A stretch of 64,000 nt of DNA from Tetrahymena elliotti 4EA (taxonomy: Eukaryota; Ciliophora; Oligohymenophorea; Hymenostomatida; Tetrahymenidae). The DNA lies in assembly GCA_000231825.2 (NCBI GenBank), contig JH720306.1, positions 1,400,199-1,464,198 on the forward strand, read 5' to 3'. The translations under genes were made by a program, and so were the position numbers. The number at the start of each line of letters is the position of its first letter. Within the stretch, counting starts at the first letter, position 1. The notes under the pieces are model-generated. The model had not been told where the DNA came from, did no database searches, and worked only from the letters and a program-made list of their open reading frames with translations. Below are positions 39,428 through 50,869 of the stretch, one piece after another.

Positions 39428-39916
39428 AACTATGTAAACAAACACCAAAGCTAAATTTCTTTCATATTTTTGATAAATTCAAAATTATTAGAAAATGCAA
39501 TAACAAATCTTTTATTTATTTTATTTTTATAAATTCTTGTTTAATTTAATTGAAATAGTTTTCTCAAAACTCTTTTATGTTTTCAATATATTCAAAAATG
39601 GGTACACATACACAATAATTTTTTTTAAATCAAATAATTTTTTATTTGCAACAGAATATATGAAGAAAGGAAGTGTTTATTTTTTATTTTCCTTCTTTAT
39701 AATAAATAATTTTATTCATTACATTTTTGCACTGAAACAAAAATTTGAAATAATTTAAATCCAAAAATTCTATTCATTTATGAAATTACTCAGCTAAATC
39801 TGATTTTACTTATCAACTTTATTTGATTTTAATTTTAAATATTTTTCTTGCTTGGAATTAAATTTTAATAGTGAATATTTTCACAATAAATTGCATTAAT
39901 TATTTAATGACTTAAT
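39428..39916. other. Convergent intergenic region
   Basis: About 0.5 kb between the 3' ends of the first channel gene and the IC97 gene. A/T-rich; no coding exon or RNA gene seen. Confidence 0.6.
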
Positions 39917-42900
39917 TCATTATGTATATCCTAAAATTTAAGTAAGATGTAGGAATTCTTTAACTGTATTCCAGAATTCAAAATAAGATGCATCTTTCAT
40001 TCTTTCAGAAATCTCATCTGCATCAGGTCCTAATTATTTTGCTGCTAAATAGAAATTAGATCTTGTTTCTGTGTTTTTTAAGTATTTATAGCTTTGATCT
40101 TTATCTTTATCTTTTCCTTTATAAAAGCCAACCTGATGAAAAAGATATTTAAGACAAATATGTTATACAAATAAATAAATAATTATTTATTTACTTTATT
40201 AGAGTACCAAGTAGTTAAAACCCAATCTTTTTCTGAATTTTCTATAAATTACTCTTCATAATCCTATTTTAAAATATTACTTTTATTTAAATATTTCTTA
40301 AGCTTAAAATTACTGGATTTAGTCTTGAAAATGTTAATAATTAATTCACACCAATACTTTTATTCTGTTTTGTTGATTTGAAATAAAATCCACTTATAGC
40401 TTTTGACAAATCATTCAAGCAATTATCTAGACAATCCTTATCCTTAAAATAGAAATAAACTAAATAAAGATTCAAAAGTAGAATTCAAAAATATTTGAGA
40501 AGCTTAAAAACATAAAAAAAAAATCATAGTTAATTACCTTAATTAAAAGGTCAGAAATTATTGCATCATTACTTTGAGGCATTAGATTAACTCCTAATTT
40601 CTTTAATTCCTAAGTTAAATTTATAATTATTAATTAATAAAAATAAATAAATTTTTTACTTGTAAAAAGTGAGAGGGAGATAATTTAAGACCTTTCATTT
40701 TTTCTAACAAAGCATGCTGATTAACATCTATTAATTCTACCTAGTTTTTACTCAATATAAATTTAAAAGCAAACCTTTTAGTTATTAAATCTATTTTTGC
40801 TTTATCTGGAGAAATAGAACGAATATGCCACTATCTATAGGGATAATCTTCGCATCTACTCTATACCAGAGAAAAAGGAAAAAATTTATTCGAACTAAAA
40901 CTAACTTATCTTAATTCTTCATTATATTTTATATCTTAAACTTAATCAGTCTGCCATCCAAGATTTTCCTATTTTTACATAATTTTTATCTCTTTTTAAA
41001 TAAATATTATTTTTTACATCCCAAAGCCCAATTTAGATTGTTTCTGCTAATACAATATATTTTGGTACTTAAAATGAAATTTTTACAGGTACAAAATTTT
41101 TAAAAATAGATGGATCTCTTTGGTCAATATTTTTATCAGGATAATGTAATTCTACAATATCTTCTTATGTTTCTTTTTGAAATTTAAGTATGAACTCTGT
41201 TTAATTTTTTATTTTGTTGCATATTTTTATCAAAAAAATGATCTCACATTAAATATTTTTAACAAAAAAAAAAACAAAAATTACTTTTATAAATTTTTGG
41301 AATTTGTGGAAGTTCAAACAGTTAGAACTGAAAAACTCCTCCTATACTTAAAAGATGAGAATATTATGTTTAGCTATAATCTATATCTATCCAAAAACCT
41401 GTCATGATTATACGACTTTATATGTAAGGTCTTGGTACTTCTATTATTACCTTAGTTTAATTAAATTCAACAGGCTTTATTCTCAATCCACCTTTTCCAA
41501 CTGGGTTTATCCAAAACACATATTTGATTTTAGGTAAATCTACATATTCTTATGTAATTTCTGCCTTCTATCTTTCCTCAAAAGCAGTTGACTTCATTAA
41601 ATTTGCAAAATCAAGTCCTTGCTAAATTACTATTTTAGAATTAAATTTTCAATAATTGCTATGTTTAAATAGTTATTATTTACATTCCTACTTCTTCTCT
41701 TCTTACAATTAATCAGAATACTATTTTAGAATAGGGATTTCATCAAAATAAGAATATAATTTTAATCAAAAAATACCTGAAGAATTCTTATGTGTAAATC
41801 TTAAAGTTTCATCAAAAGAATATCTTTTAGAGCACTTAAAAGCTTAATATACCAATCAAGTTCTTCTTAAGGTTTTTCTTCAGAAGTTAGTCTTATCAAA
41901 TAATTTTCAATGTCTTAGTAGTTCTAATTAGAATTGAATTTATTTAATATTTCAAAGTTATTTTTAACTTATTTACTCCTAAGGCAAATTGTAACTTTAA
42001 CAAATAGTCTTCTATTGATTCAGATTTATCAAGTGTGAGATTAGTCTCTATTTAAAACCTGTAAGAATCCAGTTCTAATTTATTGTGAAGCCTCAGCTTT
42101 CCTTTATTGCATTAAGTAGTATAGTCCCAGCTCTCTAAAATGTTATTGAAAATAAAATAATAAAGATTTCATAATCCAAAAAGAAATGTTTACCTTTTTA
42201 TCTTACTTTTTTGAATAAACTTATCTACCTTTAATGATAAAAATTATTTAATTCGATGACTCTTTCTTCCTCTTTCTTCAATCTATCTTTTTCAATACTT
42301 AAATACTATTCCTCTTCTTTGCGCCTCTGCTTTTCCACTCCTAATTTATCACATTGATTTATCTCTAAAGTATTTTGTGGAAAATATTTTACTGAATCTT
42401 TCTTCTTCTTTTTACTTTTGTATTCTTTCAATATCTTTCTTCTTTTTCTTGAGCACTGAAAATGATTTTCATAACAAAAAATTTAAGCCTATCAAAAATA
42501 TAAAGGCATTTCAAAAATCTTACATAATTACTTTTCAAGTTCCTTCTTTTTTTTTGACTTCTCATCAACTCTTTTTTTTTTCGATCCTTCAGCTATTTAT
42601 GTTTTGGATAAAGCCCTCTTTTCCTCTAAGCCTTCTGTTGTATTCATCTTTGTTTGTCATTTAGTTTCTTTCATTTTATATTAATTTACTTAAGGAATAA
42701 AATTTACCATTTTCTGTATGGAGGGTAGAATTTTATTTGATTTATTTTACTTCAAAGTAGCTCTTTTGAAATTCACAATTGATTTTGTAAGGTTTGCTTA
42801 TAAATTTCCATCAAATATATCATCGTCATCACCATCACTTTAGCCATCTTATTCTTTGTTTTTTAAGCTTTACTTTCCTTTTGATTTAGACTTTGTGGTT

Positions 42901-43492
42901 TATTCGTAATTATTAGTATTCATGCGAGAATTTTAAAAATTAGATATTGTTATATCTGTGTTGCTTTCACTCTTCTTTTTAAATGAATCATTAAAGACTA
43001 AGCTGTCATAATCTTTTTCCGATTATTTTTTGGATAAAATCTATTATTGAAGCTGCTTTTCTCCATTATTTTCAATATTTTTTTCTTATTTTTTCTTATC
43101 TTTACTGTTTCCTATCTTTTTATCAACCTTAATTGCTTTCACTTTAAGTTCTTTGGCATCATTTTCTTAATTTTAATTATTTTTATCTTTTTACACTTTG
43201 CTTTATTTAGAATCAGCTTTGCTCTTTTTCTAATGCTATTATGACTATTCATTTTCCTTGTTTAATTCTTTAGTTTATAAATTCTCGTTTGCCCTTTGAG
43301 GTGATTGGGATCTGGAAGTTTTAATTCTAAATTAATTCTGTTATTATGTTGTAACTTTTACATCTTTAACAATTTACTTATTAATCAAAAACAAAGTTAG
43401 GTATGAAAAAACATATTTAAAATTACTAAATTTTAGACATTAGTTTTAGGAGACTAAGCATCAAATCTATTTTCTCTTTTTGTTTCATCCAT
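39917..43492 (-). CDS. Axonemal dynein-associated IC97/CASC1 (DNAI7, CFAP94) homologue
   Basis: Component associated with inner-arm dynein in cilia. ATG 43490-43492 (MDETKRENRFDAQSPK) to TGA 39917-39919 (...FLHLTQILGYTQ). A long Lys/Gln/Glu-rich N-terminal extension (to about 42720) precedes the charged coiled coil seen in the family (EKDRLKKEEERVIELNNFY). The Casc1 core is then recognised over several exons: LPKIKYVFWINPVGKGGLRI, YIVLAETIQIGLWDENLGWQ, YNEELRQVSFSSNKFFPFSL, YPYRQWHIRSISPDKAKIDL and KRFAFKFIL. These match the order GW..D.I..Y...R.VSFS...F.P.ALIQ....PY..W.LR in CASC1. About ten AT-rich introns interrupt it. It is nested between the two potassium channel paralogues on the opposite strand. 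Confidence 0.72.
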
Positions 43493-44770
43493 TTTAAATA
43501 AAAATTTGAAATTCTACTAAAATCAGATTTCTTTATTTTAAATTGAAATAAATTGTTAATTAAATCAATAATTAGTAGAAGTTATTTTCAAATATAACAA
43601 TATTATTTTATCTAAATAAAATATCTATCAAAGTGCTTTGATTAAATATTTAAAACAATTTTTTTGTTGAAAGATTAAACAAAAAAATAATATTTTTCAC
43701 TACAAAAAAATATTATATTAAATTCTCAAAATAATTGTTTTATTTATGACTAATTTCTACAAAATAAATTTTTAAATAGAAATTTTTAAAATAATTATTC
43801 TCTTTCCTATTTATGATTGATTGATAGAAAATAAATTTTAGTCATAAAATATGAATGTATTTACATTTTATAAAATTGAAAATAATTATTTAATTGAAAA
43901 ACTAAATTTTTAATTTGAATACAGCAATATTGATTGATGCACACATAAAATGATTATCTTTGAGATTATAACACAAAAAATTTTAATTTGATTGGTTCAT
44001 ATTTAAATAGTAATGAAGTTTTAATCATTTAAAATTAATTACTGTTCATTATTAGGCAATAATTTTAAATGATAGATCTATTAAATCTCAAAAATGATTT
44101 AAAATAATTTAAGTAGAGGATAGTTTACCTTTTATCAATCAATAAAAGAAAAATAGTTTGATAAAAATATTCATTTCAAAAGTTTATGTAATTTTTTAAA
44201 AAATTATTTAAAATATTTTAAAATGAAATAGATATTATTTGATTTTATAAAATTAGGATTTATGAGAAAATATTGTTAAAAATTAATAAAGATGGTTTGG
44301 TTTTTTTATGAAAGAAATAATTATATAATTATTTGAGTGTCATCAAGACTTTTATATTAATTCAATCTTATTCTCATTTTATTAATTTAAAGGGTAGGTC
44401 AAAAAATATATGCAATTGATTTATAAGCTACAGTATTATTTTAATACTTTTGGATGTAAATTTTTAATTCAAATTAAGTCTTTTAGTGAGTTTATTTATT
44501 TATTCAAGAATTAATAATAAATAACTCAATTAATTGCATTTTTTGCATCAATTAAAACTAATTAAAAATTAAGAATATTTATTTAAGAATAAAGAAAGAA
44601 AATTGCTAAACAATATATAATAAATTGAATAATTTTTTATCCAAATAAATATTTATATCAGGCTATTTTCATTGATAATACAAATAATAATGTCTATCAG
44701 ATTCAAGTATTTTAATTTTTTGGACTTAATTTTAGATGATTTACCATTTGAAAAAATAGTAGAAGTATTT
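43493..44770. other. Divergent intergenic region
   Basis: About 1.3 kb between the IC97 start (-) and the second channel gene (+), expected to contain both promoters. Nearly pure A/T. An ATG-led open stretch at 44672-44869 overlaps the channel's 5' end in another frame and is not homologous to the first channel. Confidence 0.5.
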
Positions 44771-47700
44771 ATGAAATTAATAAGGATGGGACATAAAATA
44801 GGAGAAAACTTTTTGAAGATAAGTAATAGAAGAAAACTGAATATGAATGCAGTTAAGAGAAAATTATAATTTAAGAAACTTTTTCAAATAATGCTATTGA
44901 GGGTGTTTAAGACTAACATTTATTTGATTTCTCATTTTTAAGCTAGCAAGAAAAAATTAATGATAACTCAAAAGAGAAAGAAGAAGATTAATAATAGAAA
45001 ACTTCTTTTAATAATGAATAATCTGAAGCCACTAAAAATGCTGATATCTCTTAATCTTTGAGTTAATATATGGGAATATCTCCAATAAATGGGTAGTCTC
45101 ATATAAAGCGAAATACTTTAACCCCGAAGAGATATACTCATAGAAAAATAACAAAGAAAGATATAACTTTTATAAATACAATTATAAACAAAAGTTAGTT
45201 TAACAACAATTCAAATAGTAATAGGATAGATGGAAGTAAGATTAAACTCTAAGATATAGCAAGTTATTTTCAGTTAGAGGGGGATAAAAATGCTGAGCCT
45301 TCTTATTATAAGTTGATATCATTTTTCTATGCATACAAATTTTTGAAAACTTTATTAACAGGCTATATAAACTAGAATTTTAATTTTCTATCAGATCTAT
45401 AGATGAAAATAATAAATGATAAATCGTATGTCTGTTAAAGAAATAGCTACAACAACTAATAACAGTAAACTGTGATTAAGAAGTAAAAGTTTTAAAATAT
45501 TTTTGAGAGGCTATTAAATTTAAGAAAATCACAAAATAATCTTCCAATAAATACATCTAAAGATAAATCTTTATTGATGAGACAATTTAATTTGTTTGTC
45601 TCATTATTTACTAGATACATTCTTAAAAGTTTTGTTATCATTAATCCAAACAATTTTTTTTTGAGGCTGTGGGATTTGATTTACTTAATGTTGTTCTTTG
45701 CTATTTGTTTAACATACCCTTTTTACTTTAGCTTCATGAATGAAGAAAAAAATTCTTTATCAAAAGATGTTGTATTCATTATTTAATCAATTTAAATAAT
45801 GACTTCTTTAATAGATATACTCTTAACTTCACAAACAGGTATTTATGTTTTAGGAGAAATTGTTTTAAAAAGGGAATAAGTTTACAAGTAATATATATCT
45901 CAGCTCTTATTGAAAGATATCTTGTCAGTTTTAGTACAAATATTAGGAATTCTAACAACTTATGGATTCCCTAACTTTTTAGCTGCTCTACTAAGAATAA
46001 ATTCAGTAATCATTAAATTAATTCGTTTTCCATTTAAACAACTAATCTAAGTAAATTCTATTTTTTTATAATAAGATAAAAGAAAAATTTTCAAGAATGG
46101 ATTGGCATCGAAAGTTGAAATAAAAATTGTCATCCTATTATGATCTTTTACAACTGATAAGTTTTCTTTTAATTGTAATTCATCTTTTTGGATGTGGATT
46201 CTATTATGTTGGTCACATATCTGTAAAACTTGGGTTAGAAGAAACAAGTTGGATTATAAAAAACAACTTAATACATTCAAATATGTTTGATTAGTATATC
46301 AGATCTATTTATTTCATAACTATAACTATGGTAACTATAGGATATGGTGATATAACTCCCATTAATTCTATAGAAATAATATACTCAATTTTTATTTCAT
46401 TCATCACATGTGGGTTATTTGGCTATTGTATTAATTTTATAGGCTCAATTTTTACAGATTTATCAAAAAAATCAAAGGACTTCTAAAAAAAGCTTATTGT
46501 AATAACAAAATATTTAAACAGTAGGAATATAGATTAATCTAGCCAAATAAGGGTGCTAAGATACCTAGAATATCTGGATGAGTCTTAGGAAGAAAATATT
46601 TTAGAAGGTATTTTTAATGAGTTAAATTATAATTAAAATTAATTTTATTTTATCTTAAAAGGTTATAATATCTTGAACAGCTGTTCTAAAGATATAAAAG
46701 AGGATATCATGAAGTAATTTTATGGTACAGTAATCAAAAAAAGCAGACTGTTTAATGAGACCTTCAGTAAAGAATTCATTGAATCTTTAAGTTTAAAAAT
46801 GCAAGAAAGATGTTTTGCCCCAGGTGAAACAATAATAGAAAGAGGATAAATATTAGAAAACCTGTATTTTATTACAAGAGGCTAAACAGAGTATTTTTTT
46901 GATAAAAAAGATCAAAAAAATTCTATTTGCATGGTAAATTTTATAAGTAGCAAAAGAAAAATATTATAATAACTTAAAATTAAAATAGTTTGAAAATTAG
47001 GTGATAGACTTAAGGATATTCTTGGTTTAATAAAAATCTGATATTTCTATCAGAAGTAAAGGAATTACTGTAGTTTCGTATTTTGATCACTAAACATTCT
47101 AAAACACAATTCATCAATATTAAGATGATTATGTAAATTATTTTATTTTTTAAAATTAAAATCATAAGAATAACAAAAATTTTGAGCAAACCAAATGAGA
47201 GCTCAACTAAAATTTTTATTTTACTACAGCAGGTTTTTAATAGTAGCTCTCCTTTTTAGATCTATATAATTAAAGTTGATTTAAATATAAATAAAATTGA
47301 TATACCATCAAACAAAATGATAAAATTTTTTCTATTCTTTATAAATTGTAAAACTAAGCTCAAGATATTTATTTATTTACTCTAAAAATCATAAAATAGT
47401 AAAATAAACTGAGAAGCTCTTTACTTCCAAAATTGTTTAATTTCTAACTATCAAATAATATCTCATTAATGTAAGTTGAGAAACAAAATAAAATAACATT
47501 TTCTTTCTTTTCAAAATAAATTTATGAAGTAAAATTGAAGATAATTTTTATTTATTATTCTCAATTACAAAGCTATGATTTAATTTTATTGTACCTTTTG
47601 TCCATTAAACACTTAGAAATTTATTTATTTTTTTTTCTAAATTAATTAAATATTTTAGGAAAAATATATACAGTTAAGGGACTAATTTCTTAATGATTAG

Positions 47701-49443
47701 AGGTTTTAGTATCCTTGTAGAAGCTGTGGATAATACAAACATAATATATTTGATTGTCCATAAATAACTGTTTAAGTTGATAAAAGTTCTTTTTTAAAAA
47801 AGCATACTTTAGACTAAGAACAGGAAAGAAACTAAAATTATGAAAGAAAATTGAAGAAGTTTAGAAGTTTAACTGAAATTAATTAAGTTAAAAAGAAACT
47901 AAAGCTTGCGAGATATACTGTGATTTCTAATTTAATAGATGGATATGATTCATTAAAAAATACTTCAACTTTCTTTGAAAATAATGATGATAAATAATTT
48001 TTTATGCTTCTTCCAAAAATTAATTGCATTAAGTTGATTGAGAGCTATAAAAAAAGAGATGAAAAAAACTTTCAGTTAAGCAAGTAAAAAATATAAACAG
48101 ATTAATTTATAAATATTTAAAATATTAAATTTGCTGATGATATACTTTAATATACTGATTCTATGAGTAGCAGTTGTAGTAGTAGTAGTTCTGATGAGAG
48201 CTCAGATGATTCTTCAAATAATCAAAGCCAGGATGCAGATTAAAAATTTGCTCAAAGTTAAATAAGTCGTTAAAGCTGTGGAATTTAAAATGATTAAAAT
48301 TCAAACTTCTAAATGAATTAATAAAATGATAGCTTTAATAATTTAGAAGAGGATTTTAAAACGATAATAAATAATATTCCACAGGAAGATGATATTTAAA
48401 ATTAGAAAACTAGATTTATTTAAAAAGAAAGATTGAATTCTTTTGCTTCTTAGGTAAGCTAAGAGCTAACAAAAGGAAATGAGATTTTAAAGAATAGTAT
48501 ACTTTAAAATCATACAGCTAACAAAAACTAAATGTCTTTATTTAATGAAGAGAATTCTATATCCGAATTTACAAGCATGTCTTATGATTAGAAACCAGCT
48601 AAACAAAGAGTGGCACATAAACACAATTCTTTGATATCAAATTAACACTCATTAAATTAATCAAGATATAGAAATACATAATTTTCTACTATCACAAATC
48701 TAGTTGAAAATGAAGATGCTAGGAAAAATTTAGATAAACAAAATACTCAAAAAGTTCCAAAACAAAATAAGCAAATGAATTTTGAAACATCTTATAATAA
48801 CAATGCTTTAAACATAAATTAAAATGCAAGTAATAGTAACCACTCCAACATGTCAAACAGTAATGGCAATGGTTTAAATAAAAATTTATTAGAATAATTA
48901 AAACTTGTTCTTGGCTAATTAGAATTAGCTTACAAGTAAAAGCACAAATAAGAAGGGAGAATTAGTAAATAGCAAACAATAAATAACAAAATAGAAAAAA
49001 GAAAAAGTAAAATAATTTCATTCAATTTAAATAGCTAAATGAGCTTCTCTAACTTAAAGAATCAAAATACTTAAAAGTCTACTATATTTACCATTTAAAA
49101 AAAAGATAGTACACAAAGTAATAAAGAAAATATAGAAAATTAGTTATTTCCAGATCAGTATAAGCATGCTGATTATTAATAAACCAACAGTTTTCCATAT
49201 TCAAATTCTGATTGCTTGTTTGGGAAATGTGGATTTTACTTTGATGCTGTCAAAGAATACTAGCACTATTACCCCAAATTTAACTATAATTGTGTAATTA
49301 AATCCTATAAAAAATAAAAACAATTCTAAATCAAACAAATAAAATAAGTTCCCTAAAAGCACAATGATCGTTATGGTTTAAAATAATAAAATTTTAGCTA
49401 AATTGAACATAGTTAAATAAAATTATTTGAAAGTTTTGGTTGA
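44771..49443 (+). CDS. Six-TM potassium channel with cNBD-like domain and CCHC zinc knuckle (paralogue 2)
   Basis: Paralogue of the channel at 35137-39427. Homology begins at INKDGTQNRRKLFED (from 44776), but the ATG that matches paralogue 1's start (44771) is one base out of that frame; the next in-frame ATG is 45070 (MGISPING). After a Gln/Asn-rich region, S1-S6 start at about 45655. The S4-like segment LLRINSVIIKLIRFP is weakly charged, S5 is FLLIVIHLFGCGFYYVG and the filter is ITMVTIGYGD (46334-46348). The cNBD-like roll (CFAPGETIIERGQILENLYF) again lacks the FGE...RA cassette, with QQKSDISIRSKG at that site. An intron of about 500 nt (to about 47656) precedes the knuckle CRSCGQYKHNIFDC. 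A Ser-rich stretch and a long Gln/Asn tail end in CLFGKCGFYFDAVKEY; stop TGA 49441-49443. Confidence 0.85.
46334..46348 (+). other. Potassium selectivity filter TIGYG, paralogue 2
   Basis: Codons ACT ATA GGA TAT GGT encode TIGYG, followed by Asp. Confidence 0.95.
47716..47757 (+). other. CCHC zinc knuckle after the cNBD, paralogue 2
   Basis: Encodes CRSCGQYKHNIFDC, CX2CX4HX4C, with all four ligands and GQYKH identical to paralogue 1. Confidence 0.8.
49213..49317 (+). other. Conserved C-terminal FGKCG block, paralogue 2
   Basis: 35 codons starting CLFGKCGFYFDAVKEY and continuing YYPKFNYNCVIKSYKK; ungapped counterpart of 39212-39316. Confidence 0.8.
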
Positions 49444-50078
49444 TTTATATTGTAAATTTTGTAATTTGTAATTTAAAAGTTTATTTATTTATTTATTAAT
49501 TTTCTACATTTTTTATTTAAAATTTTTATCTTGTGCATTTTTAATCAACAAGTAAAATATTTTTAACCTAAAAGTTTCATTATTTTTTATTTATTCTTTT
49601 TCTTTCTTTTAACTCCCAGCTACTTCATATTATAGTTTTAGAGTGATACCTTGTTTGCTAAAATTTTCTTTAAAGTTTTCTCTTTAATAATTCAATTGAT
49701 TTTAAATCTATTTTGATGTAAAATGCCATGTTTTTCTTCTTAAAATTTTTAAAAATGATCAGATTTAGTCTTTTTATTTACTTTTTTTCTTCTTTTAATT
49801 TAGAAAGTAATTAAATTACAATTTTCAATTCAAAAATTTATGAAATTAAAATAAAATATTTAAAATTATTTCAATAATAAACAAATATTATTTTGCTTGA
49901 ATCCTAGAATTGGGTAGAGTTTAGGATAATGAGAAAATTTATTGATTAAAAATGATAAAAATTTTTTAGGTTCTTTATGAAACAAATGATGAATTGAGTT
50001 TCTTCATGGCTTTTATATTCATGTAATATTTATGTAGGTCAAAAAAAATTTATATTGTTTTTTAAGCTATTGTATTTT
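49444..50078. other. 3' flank of channel paralogue 2
   Basis: About 0.6 kb of A/T-rich sequence after the channel stop. No gene or RNA seen; the duplicated relic begins at about 50079. Confidence 0.55.
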
Positions 50079-50855
50079 AAGTAACTCTCCTTTTTAAATC
50101 TATATATAAATAAAGCTAATTTAAAAATGAAAAATACTATGAAAAATGATAAAATTATTTAACAATAAATGAATTGTAAAATTATTAAGCTTAAGATATT
50201 TACTAGATAAATAATAAATTTTTTTCATGAAGTAAATTGAAAATTTGATGTAGTAATCATAAAATAAACTAAAACAGGAGAAGAACTTTATTCTTCCAAA
50301 ATTATTTAATTTCTGACTAACTATCAAATATTATCATCAAAGAAAATTAAATTTTATAAATGAAAACTAAGAAAAAAAATTAAACATTCGTTCTTTTTCT
50401 AAATTATTTTTTTAAGTAAAATTGAAGTTAATCATTTTTATCTCAATTAAAAAGCTTTTATTTAATTTTGTTGAACTTTATAAAACACTAAAATTAATTA
50501 TTTATTTATTTTAAATTTATTTTGGAAAAGTTTCTGCAGTTAAGGGACTAATTACTTAATGATTAGAGGTTTTAGTATCTTTGCAGAAGCTGAAGATAAT
50601 ACAAGCATAACATATTTGATTTTCCATAAACCACAGTTTAAATTGATAAAAGTTCTTTTTTAAAAAAGCATACTTTAGACTAAGAATAGCAAAGATAAAA
50701 AAATTACGAAAGAAAATCGAAGAAGTTTAAATGAAATAAATTAAGTTAAAAATAAACAAAAGCTTGCTAGATATATTGTGATTTCTAATTTAATAGATAG
50801 ATATGATTGATAAAAATACTTCAACTTTCTTTGAAAATAATGATGATAAATAATT
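50079..50855 (+). pseudogene. Decayed partial duplicate of channel paralogue 2 (intron plus zinc-knuckle exon)
   Basis: This stretch copies about 47238-47999 of the channel gene almost end to end: the second half of the long intron, the splice region, the knuckle exon and the following Lys-rich codons. Shared landmarks include CTCTCCTTTTTA then ATCTATATA at the left, GGTTTTAGTATC in the middle and AATAATGATGATAAATAATT at the right. It is not functional as coding sequence. The second knuckle Cys codon is now TGA (50591-50593), the last Cys is Phe (50621-50623), and several indels break the frame further on. No start, channel core or tail is present. The right border stops about 15 nt before the stop codon of the LRR gene on the other strand. 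Confidence 0.85.
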
Positions 50856-50869
50856 TGTATCTTTTTATT

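Noticed and set aside
42377..42664. 95-codon plus-strand open frame rich in Phe and Ser
   Set aside because: Antisense to the Lys/Glu coiled-coil exons of the IC97 gene; Phe/Ser/Leu richness is the usual shadow of AAA/GAA codons.
44672..44869. ATG-led 65-codon frame as the true N-terminus of channel paralogue 2
   Set aside because: Its translation does not resemble paralogue 1, whereas the overlapping frame gives INKDGTQNRRKLFED, a clear match.
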